64,000 bases of DNA from Actinomycetales bacterium. GTDB lineage: Bacteria; Actinomycetota; Actinomycetes; Actinomycetales; Dermatophilaceae. The stretch is from NCBI GenBank assembly GCA_002748155.1, contig PDRO01000006.1, positions 42,527 to 106,526 on the forward strand, in the 5' to 3' direction. The position numbers and the translations under genes are program-made. Under the pieces are notes generated by a model. That model was not told the DNA's origin, made no database searches, and saw nothing but the letters and a program-made list of their open reading frames with translations. Numbering within the stretch: the first letter of the stretch is position 1; the number at the start of each line of letters is the position of its first letter. Shown here piece by piece: positions 40,559 through 48,275 of the stretch.

Positions 40559-41873
40559 CGAGGTGCGCTCCGATCGGAATGTCGTACTTCTCCTCGATTT
40601 CCCGGCCCAAGCGGAGGTTCATCATCCAGAAGACCGGCCACATGCGCAGCCGGCCTCGGCTGAACGCGTGCATGCCGCGGACGAAGACGGACCCGGGTGC
40701 GCCGAAGTCCTTGCGGGCCTGCCGGCACAGACCACTCACCTCCTCGGGGGCCAGCTTTGCCGGCCGAAAGGCCAGTTGGCCATAGTGGTAGTCCTCGTCC
40801 AACCACCAGGTCGGTGACAACAACCGCCCTTCGGCTTCGAGCCTGGCGTAGAGCCGGGTCCCCGGGAAGGGCAGTAAGTGGTTGAACGCAGCCGTGTGGA
40901 ACGCCGACTCCTTGGCGAACTCGACCGTGCGGCCGAAGGTTTCACGAGTGTCCCCGTCGTAGCCGAGAACGAACGTGGCATAGATGCCGATCCCGGCGTC
41001 GTGGATTCGTTTCACCATTTCAGCTCGCTCACCTCCTGCGACGCTCCACCGTTTGCCCATTGCGGCCAGGCTGGCCGGCTCCAGGGACTCGAAACCGATG
41101 AGGATCAGCTCGCACCCGGCGTCCTTCATGGCCCGCAGCAGGTCGGGGCGTGCGGCCATCTCCAAGGTTCCTTGTGCAGCCCACATCACGTTCATGGATT
41201 TCAGGCGACGACACAACTCCAGCACGTTGTCGGGATCGGCCACCAGGTTGTCATCGACGAAGAAGAAGACCTTGCGCCCGGACACCTCGATGTCGCGGAC
41301 CACCCGGTCCAAGGCACGCGGGTGGTAACGAGCCCGGTAGTAGCTGGCGATTGCGCAGAACTCGCAGAAATGCCCACAGCCGCGCCCGGTCTCGACCAAC
41401 CCGACTGGTAGGTAGTTCTTGTCCCCGAAGATGGTCCGATCAGGTGGTGTGTCGTCGATCCGGACCCCGCCGTTGTAACGGGGTCGCAGCGAACCCGACT
41501 TGAGATCGTCCATCACCTGAGCCCATACCGCCTCGGCGTTGCCGGTGACGATGGCGTCGGCGTGCGCGGCGGCTTCCTCGGGCAACAGTGTGGCGTGGTA
41601 ACCACCGAGCACCACTTTCACGCCACGCGCGGCGAAGCGATCGGCGATCGCGTACGCCCGTTTCGCCGTATACGTCTCGACCGTGATGGCCACGACGTCA
41701 GTGGGGTGGTCGTAGTCGATCAGCTCGATCCGATCGTCGAAGAAGACCTGTTCAACGTCCGGAGGCGTCAGCGCCGACAACATGGCGATGGTCAGCGGCT
41801 CCATCTTCCACGTACCGATGTAGCGTTCGCCCGGCTTCTTACCGATGGCCGGCAGGACGAAGGCGACTTTCAC
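40542..41873 (-). CDS. B12-binding-domain radical SAM enzyme (fourth paralogue of the operon)
   Basis: A 443-residue enzyme. The N-terminal Rossmann-type B12-binding domain (about 1-125) has the GGYHATLLPEEAAAHADAIV loop; the classical DxHxxG cobalamin motif is not evident, so cobalamin binding would be base-off without a lower His ligand, or lost. The [4Fe-4S] ligands are C166, C170 and C173 (GRGCGHFCEFC). The radical SAM barrel continues with FFFVDDNLVADPDN and ELILIGFESLEPASLAAMGK. A C-terminal region resembling DUF4070 (HLLPFPGTRLYARLEAEGR, YHYGQLAFRP) completes it. Its N-terminus (GTWKMEPLTIAMLSALTPP) closely matches the 45525-46889 paralogue. Start overlaps the upstream gene (ATGA). Confidence 0.88.
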   Translation of the reverse strand: MKVAFVLPAIGKKPGERYIGTWKMEPLTIAMLSALTPPDVEQVFFDDRIELIDYDHPTDVVAITVETYTAKRAYAIADRFAARGVKVVLGGYHATLLPEEAAAHADAIVTGNAEAVWAQVMDDLKSGSLRPRYNGGVRIDDTPPDRTIFGDKNYLPVGLVETGRGCGHFCEFCAIASYYRARYHPRALDRVVRDIEVSGRKVFFFVDDNLVADPDNVLELCRRLKSMNVMWAAQGTLEMAARPDLLRAMKDAGCELILIGFESLEPASLAAMGKRWSVAGGERAEMVKRIHDAGIGIYATFVLGYDGDTRETFGRTVEFAKESAFHTAAFNHLLPFPGTRLYARLEAEGRLLSPTWWLDEDYHYGQLAFRPAKLAPEEVSGLCRQARKDFGAPGSVFVRGMHAFSRGRLRMWPVFWMMNLRLGREIEEKYDIPIGAHLDELPK

Positions 41874-43258
41874 GCGGTTGCCGGCAGTAGCGACAGCTGG
41901 CTGGCCGCGCGGCCGATTGGTACGTCGACCCTGGGGATGTCCGAGTTGTCGACCATGCGTTCGCGAGGGAACGCGTCGAACTTCTTGGCGTAGCCGCGGT
42001 AGCCGAACAGGTTGGTCACCAAGGACGGGAGCGGTGCGCGATCGAAGGGTGCCAGTCGCTTGACGATATGGCTCAGCGAGTAGGTCTGGTCCCAGGCCCA
42101 GGCGATGCCTTCGTAGAGCTGGTCGGCGGTCATCTGCTTCGGCTGGAACACCACGTGTTCGACGTCGTACATCGCCCAGTCCCGCTCGATGATGCGTCCT
42201 TCAGCCTCCATCTGCGCATAGAGCCGGGTCTTGGGGAAAGGCGTGAGAATCGAGTATCGGGGTAGGTCCATCTTGGTCTGCATCACCATCTCGACAGTGC
42301 GTTCGAACACACTGGTGTCCTCCCCGTCCCCACCGAAGGCGAAACAACCTTGCACCGCGATGCCCGCATCGTGCAGCTTTTGCATGAGCAACGGATACCC
42401 ACCGACCTTGTTGACTCGTTTGCGCACGAGCTTCTGGGTGTCGTCGTTGATCGACTCGAAACCGATGAGCAGTCCTTCACACCCGGACCTCTCGAAGAGC
42501 TTGATCATCTTGTCGTCCCGGCCGATCGCCGAGGTGACCAATCCGAGCCACCGTTTCTTCAAAGGCACCAACGCCTGGAAGAACTCCTCGGTCCATCGCC
42601 GACCGGCCAAGAGGTTGATGTCAGGGATCACCACGTGCTTGCCCGGTAGCGCTTCGATCTCGGCGATCGCCTCCGCTACCGGACGCTTGTGGACAGCTGA
42701 CCCGAAGGCCGTGGGGTAGGCGCAGAACGTGCAGCCCAGTGCGCAACCACGAACCACCTCGACGGTGTTCGTCGTGATGTAACGCCGTTTGTTCAGCAAG
42801 TCTCGTCGAGGGGTGGGACGCCCGACGATGGTGTAGTCGTAGTTCTGGTGGTACCGAGGCTTGAGTTGCCCTGTGGCGAAGTCTCGGCACAACTGCGGAA
42901 AGGTCTGCTCGGCGAATCCGGTGACCACCGTGTCGGCGTGCCGAGCCGCCTCCTGAGGCAGCAGGCTGGCATGCACTCCACCCAGGACCACGGTGGCGCC
43001 CCGCGACCGGTAGTAGTCAGCAAAGGCGTAGGCTCGCGAAGCCGTTCCGGTGATCATCGTGATGCAGACGAGGTCGGCGTCCAGATCCAGTGGGATCGGC
43101 CCCGCTGTCTCGTCGTAGACGGCGACCTGTGCTTGCAACTCGGCGGGCACTAAGGCAGCCAGCGTGGTCAAGGTCAGCGGGGCGTAGTGAATCCCGATGC
43201 CGAAGCTACCGTGAAAACGGTGCATGGCCCCGGCGGGCGCGAGAAAGGCGATCTTCAT
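41870..43258 (-). CDS. B12-binding-domain radical SAM enzyme (most divergent paralogue)
   Basis: A 462-residue enzyme starting at ATG 43258 with AGGAG upstream. The Rossmann domain (about 1-130) contains VVLGGVHASLLPQEAARHAD. Cluster ligands are C172, C176 and C179 (VRGCALGCTFCAYP). Unlike its paralogues it has VVIPDINLLAGRRWTEEFFQ where they have FFVDDN, a different N-terminus (MKIAFLAPAGAMHRFHG...), and FAFGGDGEDTSVFERTVEM later. Extra Cys residues (C65, C124) occur in the B12-like domain. The C-terminus ends in a unique basic/hydrophobic tail. This divergence suggests a different substrate position or reaction within the same pathway. It follows the GH3 gene by one base. Confidence 0.87.
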   Translation of the reverse strand: MKIAFLAPAGAMHRFHGSFGIGIHYAPLTLTTLAALVPAELQAQVAVYDETAGPIPLDLDADLVCITMITGTASRAYAFADYYRSRGATVVLGGVHASLLPQEAARHADTVVTGFAEQTFPQLCRDFATGQLKPRYHQNYDYTIVGRPTPRRDLLNKRRYITTNTVEVVRGCALGCTFCAYPTAFGSAVHKRPVAEAIAEIEALPGKHVVIPDINLLAGRRWTEEFFQALVPLKKRWLGLVTSAIGRDDKMIKLFERSGCEGLLIGFESINDDTQKLVRKRVNKVGGYPLLMQKLHDAGIAVQGCFAFGGDGEDTSVFERTVEMVMQTKMDLPRYSILTPFPKTRLYAQMEAEGRIIERDWAMYDVEHVVFQPKQMTADQLYEGIAWAWDQTYSLSHIVKRLAPFDRAPLPSLVTNLFGYRGYAKKFDAFPRERMVDNSDIPRVDVPIGRAASQLSLLPATA

Positions 43259-43259
43259 G

Positions 43260-44834
43260 TCAGTTGTCTCCTGGTAAGAGTGTTGCTGTAGGTGCGGCAA
43301 CCGAACCCGAGGCACCTGGGCCGATTGACCTCATGACCAGCACGGTGGGTTTGACATCGCCCAGCCGGGAACCCCTTGAGCGGTGCTCCAGTCGGCTCCA
43401 GTCATCGAACGGGTGATTCGGGCGAGCCACCAAAGGTCCTAGCTGCCCGAGACGTCGGGCGTAGTCGTAGTGGTAGTTGCGCCGGAGCCGGGCCTCGATC
43501 GACCCGGCCTGTTCCGCCGACACCCCGTGGGCTTCATAGTGGTCCGAGCGTGCGACCAAGACGACAGCGTTCAGATCGAGCTCCTCAAGAATCTGGGCCA
43601 CGAAGGCCTCGTTCAGCTTCTCCCCGACCAGATCCGACACCCGATCCAGCCGCCCCACATAGCGCAACACCGGCAACGCGCCGTGATACCCAGTCACCTC
43701 CACGACGTCACCGAGCCGGTAGCGATACAACCCACCCGCCGTAGTCAGCACCACGGCATACCGGCGATCGGGCTCTAGCTCGTCTGCTGTGACGATCTCG
43801 GTGGGCTCAGCACTTGGATCCGTCGGATCGAGCACGAGGAACTCGAAGAAATGGGACCGTGCACTCAAGACCGCGCCACCGGCTGCCTCGAGCGGAACCG
43901 ACACGAAACCCTCGGTGGCCAACAACCCCTTCGGTTGGATCACCACGTCGGGGAACCGGGCAGCCAGTTCTCGTGCCGGAGCAGCGGCCGACGCGTCGGC
44001 CCAACAGGAGATCACCTGTAGCTGTGGCCAGACCGCAGCGAAATCCCCGTCAGCCAGTGGGCCCGCGAGCTCACGTCGCCGCCGAGGGGTGAGGTGCCCC
44101 AGCAGCACGTCGGCACGACTGCGCATCCGGTCCAGGATGATGGTGAACAGCGTCGGATTCCAGATCGAGACCAGCGACAGATCCCGGGCCGCCAAGAGCT
44201 GTTGGCAGGTGGCGTCGAAGAACTCGTCGATGTCGGTCAGGGATGCAACCTCCGAAGACACCGCGAGAACCGACCCGAGCAGACGTTTGGCCACCGGGCC
44301 GAGGTAGTCGGCGTCTTCCTCGAAACCGATCGGCACCACGCTGTCGATACCGCCGGTCTCCGGATGCGGACCGACCGGTGTGATCGACCAGTAGCTACGT
44401 CCACGAGCCAGGCCCGGGTAGGTCTGGAATAGGTCACTGAACCAGGACTTGACCCCACGCTGGAACTGCTGCCTCAGGCCCGACGTGTACGGAACGAGCT
44501 TGGACGGCGCGGCGGAGCCAGACGACGGTTCGAACAGGCGAACCCGCTCGCAGGTCAGCACCCCTGGTTCGCCGGCCGCGATCCGCCGAATCGCGGGATC
44601 GTAGTCGTCCCACGTTGACAGCGGCACCGCCTCACGGAAGTCAGCGAGGCTGCGCATCACGCCGAAGCGGTGGTGTCGCCCGAACTCACTACCTGCGTTG
44701 CGCGAGACGATCTCATGAAGCAAGTCTTGCTGAGCGTGCCGGAGGTCCCGGATCGCGAGCAACCGACGCAGCTCACCGGCATACAGGGTCGCGATCGTGG
44801 TGTTGGCCGCCTGCGTGACCCATCGGCCGATCAT
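43260..44834 (-). CDS. GH3-family acyl-adenylate-forming amido synthetase
   Basis: A 524-residue ANL-superfamily enzyme of the GH3 group, best known from plants, where it conjugates auxin or jasmonate to amino acids. The ATP-binding motif FEPSSGSAAPSKLVPYTSG corresponds to plant SSGTSxGxxK. GLLATEGFVSVPLEA stands where plant enzymes have the YxxSE motif, and GLYRYRLGDVVEVTGYH is the conserved third motif. The C-terminal domain has VGEKLNEAFVAQIL. It would activate a carboxylate as acyl-AMP and couple it to an amine. Starts at ATG 44834 in an ATGA overlap with the GNAT-like gene. Substrate unknown, but the operon implies a carboxylate made or modified by the radical SAM enzymes. Confidence 0.88.
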   Translation of the reverse strand: MIGRWVTQAANTTIATLYAGELRRLLAIRDLRHAQQDLLHEIVSRNAGSEFGRHHRFGVMRSLADFREAVPLSTWDDYDPAIRRIAAGEPGVLTCERVRLFEPSSGSAAPSKLVPYTSGLRQQFQRGVKSWFSDLFQTYPGLARGRSYWSITPVGPHPETGGIDSVVPIGFEEDADYLGPVAKRLLGSVLAVSSEVASLTDIDEFFDATCQQLLAARDLSLVSIWNPTLFTIILDRMRSRADVLLGHLTPRRRRELAGPLADGDFAAVWPQLQVISCWADASAAAPARELAARFPDVVIQPKGLLATEGFVSVPLEAAGGAVLSARSHFFEFLVLDPTDPSAEPTEIVTADELEPDRRYAVVLTTAGGLYRYRLGDVVEVTGYHGALPVLRYVGRLDRVSDLVGEKLNEAFVAQILEELDLNAVVLVARSDHYEAHGVSAEQAGSIEARLRRNYHYDYARRLGQLGPLVARPNHPFDDWSRLEHRSRGSRLGDVKPTVLVMRSIGPGASGSVAAPTATLLPGDN

Positions 44835-45514
44835 GCCCGCAGCAACGGGATCAAGCCCGGCTTGAGGTTGTTTTCCGACAGCTCGGCCAAGCACACGAGG
44901 TCGTGGCCCACGGTCCAGCCCGGGTTAGCTTCGACGAAGAATGCCACCTCGGGCTGGCTCAGCTCGCGTTCACTCAACTCGGTGTCGCGGAGCCGGTCCT
45001 TGGGAGTCCGGTATGCCAGCACGCCAGTGTGCGGATCGTAGTCGCTCGGGAAGAGTTGCCCAGCGTAGGCCGTCATCACCCGCTGGTCAGCTTCCGGCGT
45101 GGGTATCCCACGCCGGGGCCAATAGGCCTTGAGGAAGTTCGCCAGTATCCGGTAGGTGCGATAGCCCTTGCTCACCAGGAACCAGTGCAGTGGCACCGGG
45201 GCGTCGAAGATGTATCGCCGCGCGAACGTCTGCCACAGCACCGGCGACCCACGATGGGCCGGATGCAAAACCGTGTCGCCGGAGAACAGACCCTCGACAC
45301 CGCCCGCCGTCATCCGCTTCTGACTGCTGAACCCGACGATGTCGCCGGTCTCAGTGCGCAAGACAACTACTTCGTCCTTGGCATCCAAGTCTTCTTCGAA
45401 GGTCTCTCGGGTCAGCCCGGCATAGACGAGGTCCATCACGGCGAACATGGCGTTGCGGTCAGCGGACGACAGCTCGGCTATCGACACGATCTGACCCGAC
45501 AGTTGGCCCGACAT
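44831..45514 (-). CDS. GNAT-like acyltransferase of the radical SAM operon
   Basis: A 227-residue protein from ATG 45514 (MSGQLSGQIVSIAELS). A GNAT-like core can be traced: MDLVYAGLTRETFEEDLDAK, then DIVGFSSQKR, LFSGDTVLHPAHRGSPVLWQ as the acyl-CoA-binding element, and LVSKGYRTYRILANFLKAYW. The SGDT-x(n)-HRGS pattern is typical of a poorly studied group of GNAT-like proteins. The acceptor is unknown. It overlaps the GH3 gene by four bases and follows a radical SAM gene by ten, so it is within the operon. Start supported by AGGATC upstream and by the overlap structure of the operon. Confidence 0.75.
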   Translation of the reverse strand: MSGQLSGQIVSIAELSSADRNAMFAVMDLVYAGLTRETFEEDLDAKDEVVVLRTETGDIVGFSSQKRMTAGGVEGLFSGDTVLHPAHRGSPVLWQTFARRYIFDAPVPLHWFLVSKGYRTYRILANFLKAYWPRRGIPTPEADQRVMTAYAGQLFPSDYDPHTGVLAYRTPKDRLRDTELSERELSQPEVAFFVEANPGWTVGHDLVCLAELSENNLKPGLIPLLRA

Positions 45515-45524
45515 GATGGTGATC

Positions 45525-46889
45525 CTAGAGCGCGCGCGCGGTGCGAGGTTCAGCCTGGTAGCCCAGGGCCATGTCCTGCTTCTTGAAGACCTCACGGCGG
45601 AACAGCGGATTGTAGGCGACGAAGTTGGCGAACCGAACCGGGTTGCGCAGGTTGGTCCGTGGCTCAGCCAGCCGGTGCATGATCGAACGCACGCTGTTAG
45701 TGCGGCTGCGTGCCGCGAAGCTGGCTTGAGTCAGCTCGTCGGCGGTCATCCTCGCCGGCACGAACGGAGCGTGGTTGAAACGATAGTCCGGGTGCAACCA
45801 CCAGACTCCGTCGTAGAGCAACCGCTCCTGGGCAGCGAGCTCGCGGTAGAGCGGAGTATTCGGGTAGGGCATCAACACGTTGTATGCCGCGAACGCGAAC
45901 TTGTTCCGGATAGCGAAGTCGCAGGTGGCCCGGATGCTCTCCAAGGTGTCGGTGTCGTGCCCCAAGGTGAAGGCAGCCCAGGTCTGCAACCCGAGCGAGC
46001 GGAGTTGCTCGATGGCTCCGGCATATTGGTCGCCGGCTGCCGACCGGTTCACCGATTTGTGCATCTCCCGGAGGGTGTCCGGCGAGATGGACTCGAATCC
46101 GATGACGTTGCCCTGGCAACCGGAACGCACCATCAGGTCCATCAGCTCGGGGTCTTTGAGCATGCTCAGTGACGCCTGGCTCACCCACCGGACCTTGAGC
46201 GGGATGAGCGCCTCGAAGAGAGACTTTGCGGCGTCGGGATCGGCCACGATGTTGTCATCGACGAAGAACAGGTAGCGACGACTCTGGGCTTTGATCTCTT
46301 CGACGACCTCGGCCGGATCCCGGTGCCAGTGGGAACGCGCGAAGAACACGCTGGTCGCGCAGTAGGTGCACCGATGTGGACACCCGCGCGAATACTGCAA
46401 CAACGTGATCGGCAGGTAACCCTTGCCGGCGAACAGGTCCCGACGCGTCATGATGCCGTCCTGGATTCGCGGCGCGGGTGACGTGCCGTCGTAGCGCGCT
46501 CGGAGCCGGCCGGCAGCGGCATCCGAGAGGACTTCTCGCCACACCGACTCAGCATCACCGGTGACCACGGCGTCAGCATGCCCAGCCACTTCGTCCGGCA
46601 CCAACGTTGGGTGCATCCCGCCCATCACCACGAGGACTCCGCGGTCGTGGAACTCGGCAGCAATCTCGTAGCTGCGCTTGGCCGTGAAGGTCTCGACCGT
46701 GATGGCCACCAGATCCACTGGGTCGTCGAAGGGGATGTCCTGCATCCGATCGTCGTACAGCATCACCTCGAAACCGGGGGGCGTCAGTGCAGCCAGCACC
46801 CCCAGCTGCAGCGGCTCCATTCGGCCCGAGTCGACGTAGCGCCGATCACCGAGACGGCCCATGTTCGGTTTCACTAGGGCGAGTTTCAT
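45525..46889 (-). CDS. B12-binding-domain radical SAM enzyme (second gene of the operon)
   Basis: A 454-residue enzyme. The B12-like Rossmann domain (about 1-125) carries VVMGGMHPTLVPDEVAGHAD. Cluster ligands are C170, C174 and C177 (YSRGCPHRCTYC). The barrel continues with YLFFVDDNIVADPDAAKSL and GNVIGFESISPDTLREMHK. The C-terminal DUF4070-like part has VLMPYPNTPLYRELAAQERL and YRFNHAPFVPARMTADELTQ. N-terminal sequence SGRMEPLQLGVLAALTPPGF is nearly that of the 40542-41873 paralogue, so these two are probably a duplicated pair. Start overlaps the first gene by four bases. The reaction is not predictable; family members methylate, cyclise or join unactivated carbons. Confidence 0.88.
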   Translation of the reverse strand: MKLALVKPNMGRLGDRRYVDSGRMEPLQLGVLAALTPPGFEVMLYDDRMQDIPFDDPVDLVAITVETFTAKRSYEIAAEFHDRGVLVVMGGMHPTLVPDEVAGHADAVVTGDAESVWREVLSDAAAGRLRARYDGTSPAPRIQDGIMTRRDLFAGKGYLPITLLQYSRGCPHRCTYCATSVFFARSHWHRDPAEVVEEIKAQSRRYLFFVDDNIVADPDAAKSLFEALIPLKVRWVSQASLSMLKDPELMDLMVRSGCQGNVIGFESISPDTLREMHKSVNRSAAGDQYAGAIEQLRSLGLQTWAAFTLGHDTDTLESIRATCDFAIRNKFAFAAYNVLMPYPNTPLYRELAAQERLLYDGVWWLHPDYRFNHAPFVPARMTADELTQASFAARSRTNSVRSIMHRLAEPRTNLRNPVRFANFVAYNPLFRREVFKKQDMALGYQAEPRTARAL

Positions 46890-48184
46890 CCGGAGACTCC
46901 GAGCTCGCGTCCCTGCTTGGCCCGGATCTCGCGCCGCGACACGAGGTTTGCGGCAAGGTGGAGCCAGATGTTGTGCGGCCGCCGGTTGGCCGGGGACAGA
47001 CTGCGCCGCCTGATCGAGCTCAGCGACGTGAAGGCGTAGCGGGCCTCTCGGCAGGTCTCGGTCAGCTGATGCGGGGTCATCCCCGCCGGGCGCAACATCG
47101 CGTCACCGTAACGGAAGGAATCGTCAAGCCACCATCGCTCGTGGAGCAGTCTCTCGGTTTGGGTCAGCCGGTCGAACAGCCGGGTTCCCGGCATCGGCAT
47201 CAGCGGGTTGAAATTGGCGATCGAGAAGCCTGACCTGGTGGCGAAGTCGACGAGCGCCGGGCCGGTACGGCAGGTGTCGTGGTCATAGCCGATGACAAAC
47301 GTCCCGTAGATCATGAGCCCGGCCGCCGCCACGTTGCCGACGATCCGGTCGTAGTCGGTGTGCAGGTTGGCGCCCTTGCCCATTTGCTTGAGGTTCTCGA
47401 TGGCCAACGACTCGAAGCCGATCAGCACCATGAAGCACCCCGCCCGACGCATCAGGGCCAGCAAGTCCGCGTCTTCGGCGACGTCCATCGAGATCTGGCA
47501 CACCCAACGTTTCCCGAGCCCGACCAAGGCGGTGAACAGGGCTCGGGCTTGCTCCCGGTCGGCGAACAAGTTGTCGTCGACGAAGAAGAGCAAGCGTTCC
47601 GGGCGGTCACGGACCTCGGCGACGATCAGCTCCAGCGGCTTGCTTCGGACCTTGTGCCCGAAAAAGCTATGGATCGAGCAGAACTCGCACGCATACCGGC
47701 ATCCCCGGCTGAACTGCACCACCCCGAGTGGCGGGTAGCGCCGCCGATCGACGGCATCCGATGCCGGCCGCAGTGTCAGGTCGGCGTCGTTGCGGGAGAT
47801 GTACCGGGGTTGCAGTGTGCCGGAAGCCAGATCGGCCAGCAGCTTGGGCCAAGTGTCCTCGGCCTCACCGACCACCACCGCGTCCGCGTGTTCGCCGGCT
47901 TCGTCGGGCACCGCCGTCGGGTGGTATCCGCCCATCACAACCGGTATGCCGCGCAGCCGAGCCCGGTCAGCTATGGCGTAGGCACTGCGGGCAGCGAAGG
48001 TCTCGACCGTCAATGCCACGACGTCGGCATCGAAGTCCTCCGGTAACGCCTCGATCATGCCGTCGAAGAAAGTCAGCTCGATGTCTTCCGGAGTCAGCGC
48101 CTTGATCAGTGAGAACACCAACGGCTGCAGCGCGTCCGAGGACGGACGTCCGCTCATGCTAGGCCTGACAAAGGCGATTCTCAT
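46886..48184 (-). CDS. B12-binding-domain radical SAM enzyme (first gene of the operon)
   Basis: A 432-residue enzyme from ATG 48184 (MRIAFVRPSMSGRPSSDALQ). The B12-like domain (about 1-120) has VVMGGYHPTAVPDEAGEHAD. Cluster ligands are C162, C166 and C169 (FSRGCRYACEFC). LLFFVDDNLFADREQARAL and MVLIGFESLAIENLKQMGKG follow. The C-terminal half matches DUF4070-type radical SAM proteins best of the four (GTFVIGYDHDT, NFNPLMPMPGTRLFDRLTQ, WWLDDSFRYGDAMLRPAGMT, LAANLVSRREIRAKQG). As the first gene it sets operon expression; about 90 bases separate it from the divergent helicase gene. An in-frame extension upstream to 48247 lacks family similarity. Confidence 0.89.
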   Translation of the reverse strand: MRIAFVRPSMSGRPSSDALQPLVFSLIKALTPEDIELTFFDGMIEALPEDFDADVVALTVETFAARSAYAIADRARLRGIPVVMGGYHPTAVPDEAGEHADAVVVGEAEDTWPKLLADLASGTLQPRYISRNDADLTLRPASDAVDRRRYPPLGVVQFSRGCRYACEFCSIHSFFGHKVRSKPLELIVAEVRDRPERLLFFVDDNLFADREQARALFTALVGLGKRWVCQISMDVAEDADLLALMRRAGCFMVLIGFESLAIENLKQMGKGANLHTDYDRIVGNVAAAGLMIYGTFVIGYDHDTCRTGPALVDFATRSGFSIANFNPLMPMPGTRLFDRLTQTERLLHERWWLDDSFRYGDAMLRPAGMTPHQLTETCREARYAFTSLSSIRRRSLSPANRRPHNIWLHLAANLVSRREIRAKQGRELGVSG

Positions 48185-48262
48185 GCTTACGCCCCGACTG
48201 GCGAAGGGAAGAACTCGGACGGTGTGCCATCGTAGACGAGGCACCATCCGTCTGCTGGGAGA

Positions 48263-48275
48263 ATGACACTGTCAT
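48263..48275. promoter_or_regulatory. Inverted repeat in the helicase/radical SAM divergent region
   Basis: ATGACA-C-TGTCAT is a perfect 6+1+6 inverted repeat that overlaps the helicase ATG (48274). It sits in the only intergenic space upstream of the seven-gene radical SAM operon, so it could be an operator for either gene. Chance occurrence cannot be excluded. Confidence 0.3.
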
